This document shows, piece by piece, positions 16,213 through 24,453 of a stretch of 64,000 nt of DNA (its first letter is position 1; every line of letters begins with the position of its first letter). The DNA lies in assembly GCA_017303905.1 (NCBI GenBank), contig JAFLBH010000002.1:620001-684000 (forward strand), in the 5' to 3' direction. The notes under the pieces were generated by a model that saw nothing but the letters and a program-made list of their open reading frames with translations, was not told the DNA's origin and searched no databases. A program made the position numbers and the translations under genes. This DNA is from Bacteroidota bacterium. Its GTDB lineage: Bacteria; Bacteroidota; Bacteroidia; B-17B0; Aurantibacillaceae.

Positions 16213-17145
16213 ATGAAGACACTAATAATATCCCTAACCTTAATTCTATCTATATCCTCATTTGGACAAAGGAGCAATATCGACTGTAGTAAGACAATTA
16301 ATAAAGTCCCTTATTTCGCAAGACAAAACTCATCTCCATCAAAAGACTCAATACTTTTAGATTTAGAGATTATAAAAACTTGCGGTAATCTTGACTCAAT
16401 TGACGTTGATATTTTAAATGGTCCTATGGTTGCCCAAATTACAATCCAATTAACAAACGACAAGAAAAAAGTCACTTATAAAGCAATAATAGACAGTTTT
16501 AATGAATTTAAAAAAACAACGACTTATTTAACCAATCGTGAAATATTTATTGTTTCAAAAACTCTTGAGAAAAAAATTGTAACAATTGAAGAGTTTGAAA
16601 ACGATCGTTTACTACTTCAAAAAATTGGAATGCCTAATTCGGAACTTGATAATTTTAAAAAATTCATTGAAGCTAATCCATCGCAAAAGTTAACATATAA
16701 AGAAGCCTTCAGCCTATACACCACATCAAAAGAAAATAAAACCTCAGGCATTCCCTCTAAAATCGAGTTTAGCAAACTTACAGAAATTGAAACCGCAATT
16801 AAGGCAGGTAAAGAAAATGGAAAAAAAATATTGTTATATTTCTCATGCTATGGTTGCATTAACGCTAGAAAAATAGAAGACAGAATTTTGATTGACGATA
16901 AAATTAAAACTTTAATTGTACAAAACTTTAACTACTTTATTGCATACACAGATGACAATAGTGAAGACGAAATAACAAAAACTACTATGGGTAAAAAATT
17001 CATTAAAATGCAAACAGACAATTTTAAAACAAACTACCAACCATATTTTTGCATTATAGACGACTCTGGAAAAGTTTTATCTGAAATTGGTTATACTAAC
17101 AATAAAGAAGAGTTTATTGAATTTCTGAACAAAGGCCTTAAATAA
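16213..17145 (+). CDS. Exported thioredoxin-fold protein with C-terminal CxxC domain
   Basis: The 310-residue protein has a signal peptide (MKTLIISLTLILSISSFGQ), a middle region without recognised domain, and a C-terminal thioredoxin-like domain (about residues 185-310). The domain includes ILLYFSCYGCINARKIED, with C212 and C215 in a CYGC site, and the YQPYFCIIDDSGKVL strand. The pattern resembles the DsbD C-terminal/Thioredoxin_7 group. It probably acts on disulfides in the periplasm. It belongs to the AT-rich island and stands alone. Confidence 0.75.
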   Translation: MKTLIISLTLILSISSFGQRSNIDCSKTINKVPYFARQNSSPSKDSILLDLEIIKTCGNLDSIDVDILNGPMVAQITIQLTNDKKKVTYKAIIDSFNEFKKTTTYLTNREIFIVSKTLEKKIVTIEEFENDRLLLQKIGMPNSELDNFKKFIEANPSQKLTYKEAFSLYTTSKENKTSGIPSKIEFSKLTEIETAIKAGKENGKKILLYFSCYGCINARKIEDRILIDDKIKTLIVQNFNYFIAYTDDNSEDEITKTTMGKKFIKMQTDNFKTNYQPYFCIIDDSGKVLSEIGYTNNKEEFIEFLNKGLK

Positions 17146-17308
17146 AAGAGAGCTAACATTTGCCTAAAACAATCCCTCACTTTGAACTTCGACTTTTACT
17201 AACTCCATTTATAAAAAGACAATTAAAATGGAGCCGGCAACCATTCCATAAACGGGGCGACACCGAAAAGCCATACGAGTAGGATTTATTTTTTATGATC
17301 AGTAACTC

Positions 17309-17515
17309 ATGAAAACAGAAATTAGTCAAAAACTAAAATGGGGGAAAATACTCTCCATTGTAACCATCCTTTTAGGAATTATATTATTGATTTTTATGAT
17401 TACTGTAGAGGATGAACCCGGGGCTTTACCTTTGTTCTTAATACTTTCCGGAACTGTATTCTTCTTCATCAATCGCTATCAATTTAAAAAGAATCAAAAT
17501 AACAAACACCTGTAA
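17309..17515 (+). CDS. Small two-helix membrane protein
   Basis: The 68-residue protein has two hydrophobic helices (ILSIVTILLGIILLIFMI and ALPLFLILSGTVFFFI) and basic ends, consistent with an inner-membrane hairpin. No family was recognised. It has its own start 163 bp after the thioredoxin-fold gene. Confidence 0.6.
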   Translation: MKTEISQKLKWGKILSIVTILLGIILLIFMITVEDEPGALPLFLILSGTVFFFINRYQFKKNQNNKHL

Positions 17516-17577
17516 CATTAACAATAATCAGCCCTACTTTATCGCTTAAAACGACACTGAATTATAGGAAATAAAAA

Positions 17578-17670
17578 ATGAAAAAAATCCTTGCTTTTAT
17601 TTTTATAGTCCTTTTTGCAGGATGCATTTCAAAAAGGTTTGTGAAGCGTATCAAATGCGGGGAATATTAA
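17578..17670 (+). CDS. 30-residue mini-lipoprotein
   Basis: The frame MKKILAFIFIVLFAGC followed by 14 residues has a complete lipoprotein signal: basic start, hydrophobic core and lipobox LFAGC. The mature peptide would be only about 15 residues, basic (KRFVKRIK) and with a second Cys. It is shorter than typical gene-calling limits. It resembles entericidin-like mini-lipoproteins in shape only, and could also be a remnant of a longer gene. Confidence 0.5.
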   Translation: MKKILAFIFIVLFAGCISKRFVKRIKCGEY

Positions 17671-17693
17671 TAAATACTTCTTACCTTTAATTT

Positions 17694-18524
17694 ATGACAC
17701 GGTGCTTATTTATACTTTTCTTTATTGGTCTTGCTTTTACTTTCAACGCGCAAAGCTACGACATATACGCTCTCAAATTCGGTGAGCGAAAAAATTATGT
17801 CCATATGTCGGATCAAGTCGTGGGTTACAATGGCGGTGATAGCACAAAAGTTTTCTTTATGTATTGGGTTCTGAGAAATAAAGATAAAATCATCTTGGTT
17901 GACGCGGGCTTTACCTCGGATGCAGACATTGATACGAACACCATTAGTTTCATTCAACCCGATAAATTACTTGCTTCCATTCAGATAAAACCTGAGGAGG
18001 TTACCGACATTATTATCACGCATCCGCATTGGGACCATATCGGTGGCATTCATCTTTACCCAAACGCCATGGTGTGGCTGCAGGAAGAAGATTACAATGA
18101 GTTGCTTTCGAAAAAGAAAAATCCCGAAGCCTTTGGTTTCAATAAAAAAGATATTCAAAAAGTCATCGACTTAAAAGCTAAAGGTCGTCTCACGCTTTTA
18201 AAGCCTCTTCATGATCACGTGATTCTTCCCAACGTTACTGTATTAATTTCCGGTTCCAAACACACCCCCGGATCACAATATGTAATGGCACATAATGGCA
18301 ATCAAAATGTGATTATTGCTTCCGACAATTGTAAATATTACCGCAATATCACCAACATGCTGTCGAGTCCGGCTACCAGCGATCAAAAAGCCTATATCCG
18401 TAACTTAAGAAACATGAAACTATATTCCGGGGGAGATACAGATCTTATTATTCCGGGACATGACCCTTTGGTGTTTAGCAAATTCAAAACGGTAGCCAAA
18501 GATGTAGTAGAAATTAAGAAGTGA
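17694..18524 (+). CDS. Secreted metallo-beta-lactamase-fold hydrolase
   Basis: The 276-residue protein has a signal peptide (MTRCLFILFFIGLAFTFNAQ) and the zinc motif THPHWDHIGG (His110, His112, Asp114, His115). Further ligands are in KHTPGSQ, IASDN and IIPGHDP. The pattern is that of the MBL superfamily, near N-acyl-homoserine lactonase-like proteins (VDAGF, YNELL and GSKHTPGSQYV segments). The substrate is unknown; a lactonase or other ester hydrolase outside the cytoplasm is plausible. Confidence 0.85.
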   Translation: MTRCLFILFFIGLAFTFNAQSYDIYALKFGERKNYVHMSDQVVGYNGGDSTKVFFMYWVLRNKDKIILVDAGFTSDADIDTNTISFIQPDKLLASIQIKPEEVTDIIITHPHWDHIGGIHLYPNAMVWLQEEDYNELLSKKKNPEAFGFNKKDIQKVIDLKAKGRLTLLKPLHDHVILPNVTVLISGSKHTPGSQYVMAHNGNQNVIIASDNCKYYRNITNMLSSPATSDQKAYIRNLRNMKLYSGGDTDLIIPGHDPLVFSKFKTVAKDVVEIKK

Positions 18525-18602
18525 GAAATATTTTATTCTTAATTAACCCTCCACCTGTAACTTTTTCCCCTACTTCATCGTCGTATTATAAAAACCCTTA
18601 AA

Positions 18603-19571
18603 ATGCGTGCGATTTATATTTTTAGTTTCCTGCTCTGCTCTCTTGCTTCCTATACTCAATCTGCCGTATCAAAATTGCAGAGAGACAGCTTAATTATCAT
18701 TCCAAAAAATCCGACAAAAGGATTTTATAACGATTATATTTTATTTATTCCTAAAGGCACACCACTTAACAAAACTATTTTCCTGCTTGTTGAACCTAAT
18801 AATACCGGTAAACTTTCGGATAGTATCGAATTCCATAAAAAATACGCCATTGATTTGGCTTCGGTGAGTTCGGTGGGCAATAACATTTCTACAGAACTTA
18901 AAATTCCTTTGTTGGTGCCTGTTTTTTCTCGTCCCGCCTCACAACCACTTATGTACACGCATGCATTAGACCGGGATGTGATTATGGAAAAATCACAGGA
19001 ATTTAAACGTCTCGATTTACAATTACTGGAAATGATTAAAGATGCTAAAACAGTATTGAAGTCGATGGGTATTTCGGTTAACGAGAAAATTTTCATGAAT
19101 GGTTTTTCCGCTTCCGCTACTTTTACCAATCGTTTTTCGTTTATACATCCCAACATAATTCAAGCCTTAGCCATCGGCGGATTTAACGGAGAATTGATGT
19201 TACCGCAAAAACAAATAAACAACACCGCGCTTAATTATCCGCTCGGAATAAATGATTTCAATAAATTATTCGGGAAAAATTTTGATAAAGCAACTTATGC
19301 AACGATTCCTCAGTTTATTTACATGGGAAAATTAGATGATAATGATGCGGTTCAATTTGATGATGCGTATAATGAAGAAGAACGTGCTATCATTAACCGT
19401 CACCTCGCGAAAACAGTGCAAGAACGTTATGTAGCCTGCCAAAAACTTTATCAGGCGAATGGTATTTCACCCGTATTTAAAACATTTGAAAACGTTGGGC
19501 ATTGGACCACTTCTGATGTAAATCTCGCGGTGATTCTTTTCTTCCTCGACAGAATAAAAGAAAAACAATGA
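18603..19571 (+). CDS. Exported alpha/beta-hydrolase-like protein
   Basis: The 322-residue protein has a signal peptide (MRAIYIFSFLLCSLASYTQS). FMNGFSASATFTNRFSFIHP contains a G-F-S-A-S nucleophile elbow as in alpha/beta hydrolases. Asp is plausible in GKLDDNDAV, and the catalytic His could be in FENVGHWTTSD. The arrangement recalls PHB-depolymerase/esterase-like secreted enzymes. The substrate is unknown. Confidence 0.65.
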   Translation: MRAIYIFSFLLCSLASYTQSAVSKLQRDSLIIIPKNPTKGFYNDYILFIPKGTPLNKTIFLLVEPNNTGKLSDSIEFHKKYAIDLASVSSVGNNISTELKIPLLVPVFSRPASQPLMYTHALDRDVIMEKSQEFKRLDLQLLEMIKDAKTVLKSMGISVNEKIFMNGFSASATFTNRFSFIHPNIIQALAIGGFNGELMLPQKQINNTALNYPLGINDFNKLFGKNFDKATYATIPQFIYMGKLDDNDAVQFDDAYNEEERAIINRHLAKTVQERYVACQKLYQANGISPVFKTFENVGHWTTSDVNLAVILFFLDRIKEKQ

Positions 19572-19635
19572 GATAATATTGTGCGTTAACATTATTTTGA
19601 ACGCATCGAAACAAAAAATCTCTACTTTAGTTGCC

Positions 19636-20022
19636 ATGAAAGTGTTTAATTCTTTAGTAGTGTGTTTGATTTCCCTCCTTTTTATTTTTTGTGAAAGTCA
19701 GGAATCCTATGAAGACACCAAACTTTCATTTGAGTTAGATCCCGTTACAAACGATACCATTAATGTAACAACACCAAAAGGTAAACAAGGACGCTGGTTT
19801 ATTAAAACCGATTGCGCGGCGGGTTTACCTAAAATTCCGAAAGATTCCATTAAGGGAATTGACAGCACATTAAAAGCGGAGATTGTTTTTCAACCTGCAG
19901 TTTTGAGTGTAGGCAGATATATGGATGATAAAAAACACGGGACCTGGACCTATTACAACGAAGATGGTTCGGTTAATAAAATGGAAGTTTATCAGGATGG
20001 AAAATTAATCGGGAATCAATAA
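19636..20022 (+). CDS. Putative lipoprotein with MORN-like C-terminal repeat
   Basis: The protein is 128 residues from the ATG at 19636; the frame is open from 19579, but its N-terminal extension has no signal sequence. From 19636 it has a lipoprotein signal (MKVFNSLVVCLISLLFIFC). The C-terminus DDKKHGTWTYYNEDGSVNKM is like one MORN/YwqK repeat. It converges with the kinase relic 2 bp further on. Function is unknown. Confidence 0.65.
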   Translation: MKVFNSLVVCLISLLFIFCESQESYEDTKLSFELDPVTNDTINVTTPKGKQGRWFIKTDCAAGLPKIPKDSIKGIDSTLKAEIVFQPAVLSVGRYMDDKKHGTWTYYNEDGSVNKMEVYQDGKLIGNQ

Positions 20023-20024
20023 TT

Positions 20025-20663
20025 TCATTCCTTCTCGAAAAATGAGGGCATCAAAAAGAAAACAGTATCGATGAATTGTAACGACCCTTCTTCAGTCAAT
20101 ACATTTTCGTCATGCAAATCTTCTAATATGATACCTAAATCAGGATGATAGTAATCATTGTCCTTTTTGTTAATGAAACCATTTTCAGCAAGGAATTCCT
20201 TCACATTATTAAGATTAGTGATTTCGGTTGATTTAACAAAAGGCTGCTTAACAACGGCACACAGATTATCGTCTGAATGATAAAATCCTAATAGTTCATA
20301 CGCCAAATGAGGAAAGAAAAAATTATGAATAAGGAGACTATTAAAATAATCCTCCCAGAATTCATAAAAAATGGAATCGTTTAATTTAAGTACAAATTGA
20401 GGATTTGAAAACTCGAAAATTTTTTGCTCTGCCCCTTCTCCGATATATTTTGTTTTATCGATTTCCTTAACCCAAAGACCTTGAGCATCGATAAATTCAA
20501 TTAAGATTTTCGCTTCTTGCTTCTTGAGGAGCTTTGTTTATTCAGATTCTGAAATTGCCTTCTTTTTTCCTCTAAGGTGGTGGTTGATTGCTTGGATAAT
20601 TTCTCCATTCCTAACCGATCCATTTCCTGAAATGATATTCTGTAATTCATGTTTAATAGACAT
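20025..20663 (-). pseudogene. Polyvalent-protein-type Ser/Thr/Tyr kinase interrupted by one in-frame stop
   Basis: Starting at the ATG at 20663, the frame encodes 41 residues (MSIKHELQNIISGNGSVRNG...), meets TAA at 20540-20538, then stays open in the same frame to TGA at 20025. The later part has kinase-like blocks: YIGEGAEQKIFEF, FVLKLNDSIFYEFW, LLIHNFFFPHLAYELLGFYH, AVVKQPFV, and LGIILEDLHDENVL with FIDTVFFL. This matches the family of kinase domains found in phage-associated polyvalent proteins. The total of 212 codons equals a plausible complete protein with the N-terminal piece. A downstream TTG (20306) could start only a C-terminal fragment. The promoter is intact. Confidence 0.8.
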
Positions 20664-20668
20664 TTATA

Positions 20669-20699
20669 CAAAGTTACAATACTTTTACGACTATGTCAA
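20669..20699 (-). promoter_or_regulatory. Promoter of the interrupted kinase gene (near leaderless)
   Basis: The minus strand has TTG (20699-20697), a 20-bp spacer and TAACTTTG (20676-20669), an exact TTG/TAnnTTTG pair. The ATG starts only 5 bp after it, so the mRNA is likely leaderless. Confidence 0.7.
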
Positions 20700-20741
20700 T
20701 AAGCAAGATAGCGCATATGAAAGTGCGTTTTTATACCATAT

Positions 20742-20775
20742 AAAAAAAAGGAGAGCGTTTGCTCTCCTTTTTTTT
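20742..20775. terminator. Bidirectional terminator
   Basis: A 15-bp stem, A8-GGAGAGC (20742-20756) with GCTCTCC-T8 (20761-20775) and loop GTTT, is flanked by A and T runs so it works on both strands. It overlaps the stop codon of the lipoprotein gene at 20774-21172. Confidence 0.92.
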
Positions 20776-21172
20776 ATTCTTGAAAAATATATTTCTTTAC
20801 TACTTTCCCTTCGGTTTCATCAAAGTGTACAACTTTCCATAATAATTGATTTGCGGCTTCGTCGTGCAAAATTTGTATCCAGTATTCAGGCTGACGTAAA
20901 CGCAGCATTTTTTCATCTTTCAAAAAATTAAATGAGAATTCGGTTTTACCATCATTCACCACGCAGTTATGCGTTTTATCGAAATCAGGGGCCTTCGCGA
21001 TGTTGATTGTTTCGGTTGGCGCATTTTCGGCATGCCATTTACCGATGAATTTATCAGCCGCTTCAAATCCTGCTTGCTCAGTGGCAGCTCCACTTTCTTC
21101 TCCGTTAGCGGCATCTTTATTTCCGCAGGCGCTCATAACGAGCACAGTAGCCAAAACATAAAATAATCTCAT
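20774..21172 (-). CDS. Small lipoprotein of unknown function
   Basis: The 132-residue protein has a lipoprotein signal (MRLFYVLATVLVMSAC) followed by an acidic, Gly/Ala-rich linker (GNKDAANGEESGAATEQ). The folded part contains FIGKWHAENAPTETINI and ILHDEAANQLLWKVVHFDE, like a small beta-barrel or lipocalin-type domain. No specific family was recognised. Confidence 0.8.
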   Translation of the reverse strand: MRLFYVLATVLVMSACGNKDAANGEESGAATEQAGFEAADKFIGKWHAENAPTETINIAKAPDFDKTHNCVVNDGKTEFSFNFLKDEKMLRLRQPEYWIQILHDEAANQLLWKVVHFDETEGKVVKKYIFQE

Positions 21173-21244
21173 AAAAAGGGTTTAATAATTTATTATGAAA
21201 TTAATAAAAGAAAGTGTTACAACAAGTAAATCCTGTAAAAAGAT

Positions 21245-21751
21245 TTAATTTTTCTTCATAAACACCGCGCTGATAAAGGCGGTACTTACGGTAATGAATA
21301 AGAAGCTAAATAATTTAGCTGTTATCGCTTTAAAAGCCGATAAAGCCGCGATGTTTTCTTCGATGATTTTTGGATACATCTCCGCCTTTATTTTCGGATT
21401 CTTCTTTAAAAACTCTAAATACTCTGCGCCGTTATAATACTGAATGGATAAGTCTTTTAATTTCCATTCAAACTCTATGTATTGATACACACTTAAAATC
21501 ACCATGGCGATGGCTGCTACAGTCATGCCTACGGCCATGGCATTTCTGCCTGCAATAAATCCACCCAAATCTTTATCTCTCACCTGCTTTATGGCTAATA
21601 CCATAAAAGGAATAATAGCAAACACCGATAGGATGTGCGAATAATAAAATCCGAATTTAGTTAGCTGATAACCTCCTAATACAATAATGAGCTTGTAAAT
21701 AATAACAAGAATACTGTAAGTTAATCCTATATAAAGTACGCGTTTGTTCAT
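21245..21751 (-). CDS. DUF4199 family membrane protein
   Basis: The 168-residue protein has four hydrophobic segments: YIGLTYSILVIIYKLIIVLG, ILSVFAIIPFMVLAI, AVGMTVAAIAMVILSVYQYI and the C-terminal LFSFLFITVSTAFISAVF. The order, and the KQVRDKDLGGFIAGRNA loop, match Bacteroidota DUF4199 proteins. Function is unknown. It lies upstream of the small lipoprotein gene in the same direction. Confidence 0.8.
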   Translation of the reverse strand: MNKRVLYIGLTYSILVIIYKLIIVLGGYQLTKFGFYYSHILSVFAIIPFMVLAIKQVRDKDLGGFIAGRNAMAVGMTVAAIAMVILSVYQYIEFEWKLKDLSIQYYNGAEYLEFLKKNPKIKAEMYPKIIEENIAALSAFKAITAKLFSFLFITVSTAFISAVFMKKN

Positions 21752-21846
21752 GTTGTTTAGTTCGGAGTTTGTACTTGGGAGAGAATAGTTAGTTGTTTAG
21801 AGTTGAAAGGAAGTTTCTACGAACTCTCAACTACCAACTAAATCCC

Positions 21847-23376
21847 CTATCCATTCATACTAATTAAAAATTCTTCGTTAGTTTGCGTTCTGCGTAAGCG
21901 GTCTTGTAAAAATTCCATCGCTTCCTGCGGTGTCATGTCGCCCAAATGTTTTCTTAACACCCATAAACGACTTAACATGTCTTTCTCTAATAATAAATCA
22001 TCGCGACGTGTTGAGCTGGCCAATAAATCTACCGCCGGATAAATACGACGATTCGCTAACTTACGGTCGAGCTGCAACTCCATGTTACCGGTTCCTTTAA
22101 ATTCTTCAAAGATAACTTCATCCATTTTAGAACCGGTTTCAGTTAACGCGGTTGCAATAATGGTTAAGGAACCTCCGTTTTCAATTTTACGGGCAGCACC
22201 AAAGAAACGTTTTGGTTTGTGTAAGGCGTTTGCATCCACACCACCGGTTAATACTTTACCACTGGCAGGAGAAACGGTATTATAAGCACGCGCTAAACGT
22301 GTAATACTGTCTAATAAAATAACTACGTCATGTCCGCACTCTACCAATCGTTTTGATTTCTCCAATACAATGTTGGCAATCTTCACATGCTTTTCTGCCG
22401 GCTCATCAAATGTAGAAGAAACTACTTCCGCTTTTACACTGCGTGCCATATCGGTTACCTCTTCCGGACGTTCATCAATTAATAAAATAATTAAATAAAC
22501 TTCAGGATGGTTATATGCAATCGCATTAGCTACTTCTTTTAATAAAACCGTTTTACCGGTTTTTGGTTGCGCTACAATTAATCCACGCTGACCTTTACCA
22601 ATAGGTGCAAACATATCAATGATACGTGTGCTCATGGTTTCTTGAGGATGTCCGGTTAATTTTAATTTTTCGTTCGGGAATAATGGTGTTAAATAATCAA
22701 ACACTACACGATCACGCACGTAGGCCGGCTCGCGACCGTTAATTTTATCTACTTTAATTAAAGGGAAATATTTTTCACCCTCACGTGGCGGACGAATTCC
22801 ACCGCGGATTACATCACCCGTTTTTAATCCGAATAATTTTATCTGCGATTGAGAAACATATACGTCATCCGGTGAGTTTAAATAATTGTAATCCGAACTA
22901 CGCATGAAACCATAACCATCTGGCATAATTTCAAGTACACCTTCTGCAAACACAATATTATCCCAGTTGTAATGTACCTTCTCTGCTTTCTTATGTTCAA
23001 CAGGCTCCTCATGAACTTCCGGCATTCCGGATGATTCAGCTTGCTGTACAGGTTCTGTAACGGCAGGCTCTTCCACTTTTGCTTCCACAACGGGAATAAC
23101 TTCTTCTTCCGCAATAGGCTCCACTGTATCGTCAACAATAGGCTCTAATTTCACCGATTTACGCGGACGTTTCCCATCGGGGTCTCTGCGTTCGGTTTTA
23201 ACCTCTCCTTTTTTGCCGCTTAATTTAGCAGCCAAATCAGGATTAGCGTTTTGAGCATCAATAATTTTTAAAACAATGTCGCCTTTATTCATGCCTTTGG
23301 TATCAATACCAAACTTTTTAGCGATGTCTTTTAGGTCTGACAATAAGCGATTGCTTAAATCCATTACTTGAAACAT
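21847..23376 (-). CDS. rho: Transcription termination factor Rho
   Basis: The 509-residue protein (E. coli Rho has 419) has an N-terminal Rho_N helix region (1-50) and an inserted low-complexity acidic/basic linker (about 55-135, rich in Glu, Pro, Val and Lys). The cold-shock RNA-binding domain (about 140-215, [15 protein letters not shown]) and the ATPase domain (QPKTGKT Walker A near 270, [24 protein letters not shown]-loop region) follow. It is a hexameric RNA helicase that ends transcription. M5 (MDLSNRLL) is an alternative start. Linker-extended Rho is common in Bacteroidota. Confidence 0.97.
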   Translation of the reverse strand: MFQVMDLSNRLLSDLKDIAKKFGIDTKGMNKGDIVLKIIDAQNANPDLAAKLSGKKGEVKTERRDPDGKRPRKSVKLEPIVDDTVEPIAEEEVIPVVEAKVEEPAVTEPVQQAESSGMPEVHEEPVEHKKAEKVHYNWDNIVFAEGVLEIMPDGYGFMRSSDYNYLNSPDDVYVSQSQIKLFGLKTGDVIRGGIRPPREGEKYFPLIKVDKINGREPAYVRDRVVFDYLTPLFPNEKLKLTGHPQETMSTRIIDMFAPIGKGQRGLIVAQPKTGKTVLLKEVANAIAYNHPEVYLIILLIDERPEEVTDMARSVKAEVVSSTFDEPAEKHVKIANIVLEKSKRLVECGHDVVILLDSITRLARAYNTVSPASGKVLTGGVDANALHKPKRFFGAARKIENGGSLTIIATALTETGSKMDEVIFEEFKGTGNMELQLDRKLANRRIYPAVDLLASSTRRDDLLLEKDMLSRLWVLRKHLGDMTPQEAMEFLQDRLRRTQTNEEFLISMNG

Positions 23377-23521
23377 AGGATTAAGTAGATTAAATTAAGA
23401 GATTAATTATGTGATAATTTTTTTATACTAAAATGGGTTCTGATTTTTATGCCTCAAGAATATAAGGCATTCAGATATCGTAGTACAAGTATAAGGGATT
23501 TTTCTGAAATCCAAAAATATT

Positions 23522-23998
23522 TCAATAAAAAATAAAAGTATCCACAAGATCACGATTTCCGGTCTGTTGATGACAATTAATACATAATGCAGGGTCTTTT
23601 TCTACACTATAAATAACCTCTCCGTTTGGCTTGACTTCTCCCCAAATCCAGGCACCTTTATACTTATACATAAATGCATAAAAATTCAAACTGGTTCCCG
23701 ACATCACTTCCTTTACTACCATGGATCGCTCAGGGAATTTTGTGTTTAATGGAAGTTTACCGTTATCTGTTAATGCGGCAAATGCGGTTTTATTAAATTT
23801 TAATTTAAAACTGCCGTGTGCTCCGTTATTGCCGGGATAAATAATGTTTGGATCGTTTTTATAATAATTAAAGGCTGCCTCGTTTTTACAACTATCCAAT
23901 AAAGAATAATCCTTGTAAGCTAAGTCAGGGTTAATTCCCTTATCCTTCCTACATGCAATTAAAAAAACTGCAGATAATATTATTACATACTTAAACAT
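23522..23998 (-). CDS. Cytochrome P460-like lipoprotein
   Basis: The 158-residue protein has a lipoprotein signal (MFKYVIILSAVFLIAC). The C-terminal haem-attachment site CINCHQQTGNRDLVDTFIF is typical of the P460 domain end, in which a c-type haem binds CxxCH and N-R-D follows. GAWIWGEVKPNGEVIY fits the same fold. It is probably a periplasmic or outer-membrane c-type cytochrome; the substrate is unknown. It overlaps the upstream gene by 8 bp in a purB-led operon. Confidence 0.78.
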   Translation of the reverse strand: MFKYVIILSAVFLIACRKDKGINPDLAYKDYSLLDSCKNEAAFNYYKNDPNIIYPGNNGAHGSFKLKFNKTAFAALTDNGKLPLNTKFPERSMVVKEVMSGTSLNFYAFMYKYKGAWIWGEVKPNGEVIYSVEKDPALCINCHQQTGNRDLVDTFIFY

Positions 23999-24452
23999 TC
24001 ACTACATATTTAGCGAGCCATGTATTTTTAAGAGGCTTCTTCCACTCTGCCCATTGTAAGGAAGAGCTGATGGTATTGTCGTAAATAAGCGTATCGCCGG
24101 TAATTTCACCCGATTGTAACAGCTCTGTAATTTTAGATGAATGAATGACAATAGGCTCTTCGTTTTTATCGTATACAACCAATAAACGGTTTAACAACTC
24201 AATATTGAAATGAATTTCTTGCTCTTTAACAAAACGTTGTAATTTATCAATGCTGCATCCGCTGGCGTTATAAGCGCTTTCATCCACTTTAAAAATCAAC
24301 AAACGCTTTTTAAATATTTCAAATGAAGCTGCCAACTTAATTTCGTGTGCAGTCCAACCCGCTACGAAGTTCTTGCAATTCTCACTTAGCATTTGTAATT
24401 GTTCGTTGCTAAGTTCTTTGCTGATAACGTATATCCAAACTCTTTCTGTCAT
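23991..24452 (-). CDS. Conserved Bacteroidota protein of unknown function
   Basis: This 153-residue soluble protein has the blocks ERVWIYVISKELS, FVAGWTAHEIKLAASFEIF, YNASGCSIDKLQRFV and a C-terminal W-rich end (WAEWKKPLKNTWLAKYV). I recognise this family as one often labelled 'ABC transporter ATPase' in Bacteroidota genomes, but no Walker motifs are present, so that label is not supported. It starts 1 bp after purB and overlaps the P460-like gene. Confidence 0.75.
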   Translation of the reverse strand: MTERVWIYVISKELSNEQLQMLSENCKNFVAGWTAHEIKLAASFEIFKKRLLIFKVDESAYNASGCSIDKLQRFVKEQEIHFNIELLNRLLVVYDKNEEPIVIHSSKITELLQSGEITGDTLIYDNTISSSLQWAEWKKPLKNTWLAKYVVNV

Positions 24453-24453
24453 G

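Noticed and set aside
14200-16213. Intact group II intron
   Set aside because: No GTGCG-type 5' end and no domain V-type pair (GAGC...GTTC) could be found around the RT; only a short CGTAC/GTACG palindrome follows.
13890-17310. Integron cassette array with attC sites
   Set aside because: Words such as CTAACAGC and GTTAGCAC occur near the small genes, but no consistent core and inverse-core pairs and no integrase were found.
20774-21166. Overlapping plus-strand frames (20524-20931, 20969-21166)
   Set aside because: They lie antisense to the split kinase and to a clear lipoprotein and lack signals of their own.
23991-24452. ABC transporter ATPase label for this family
   Set aside because: No Walker A, Walker B or signature motif is present in the 153 residues.
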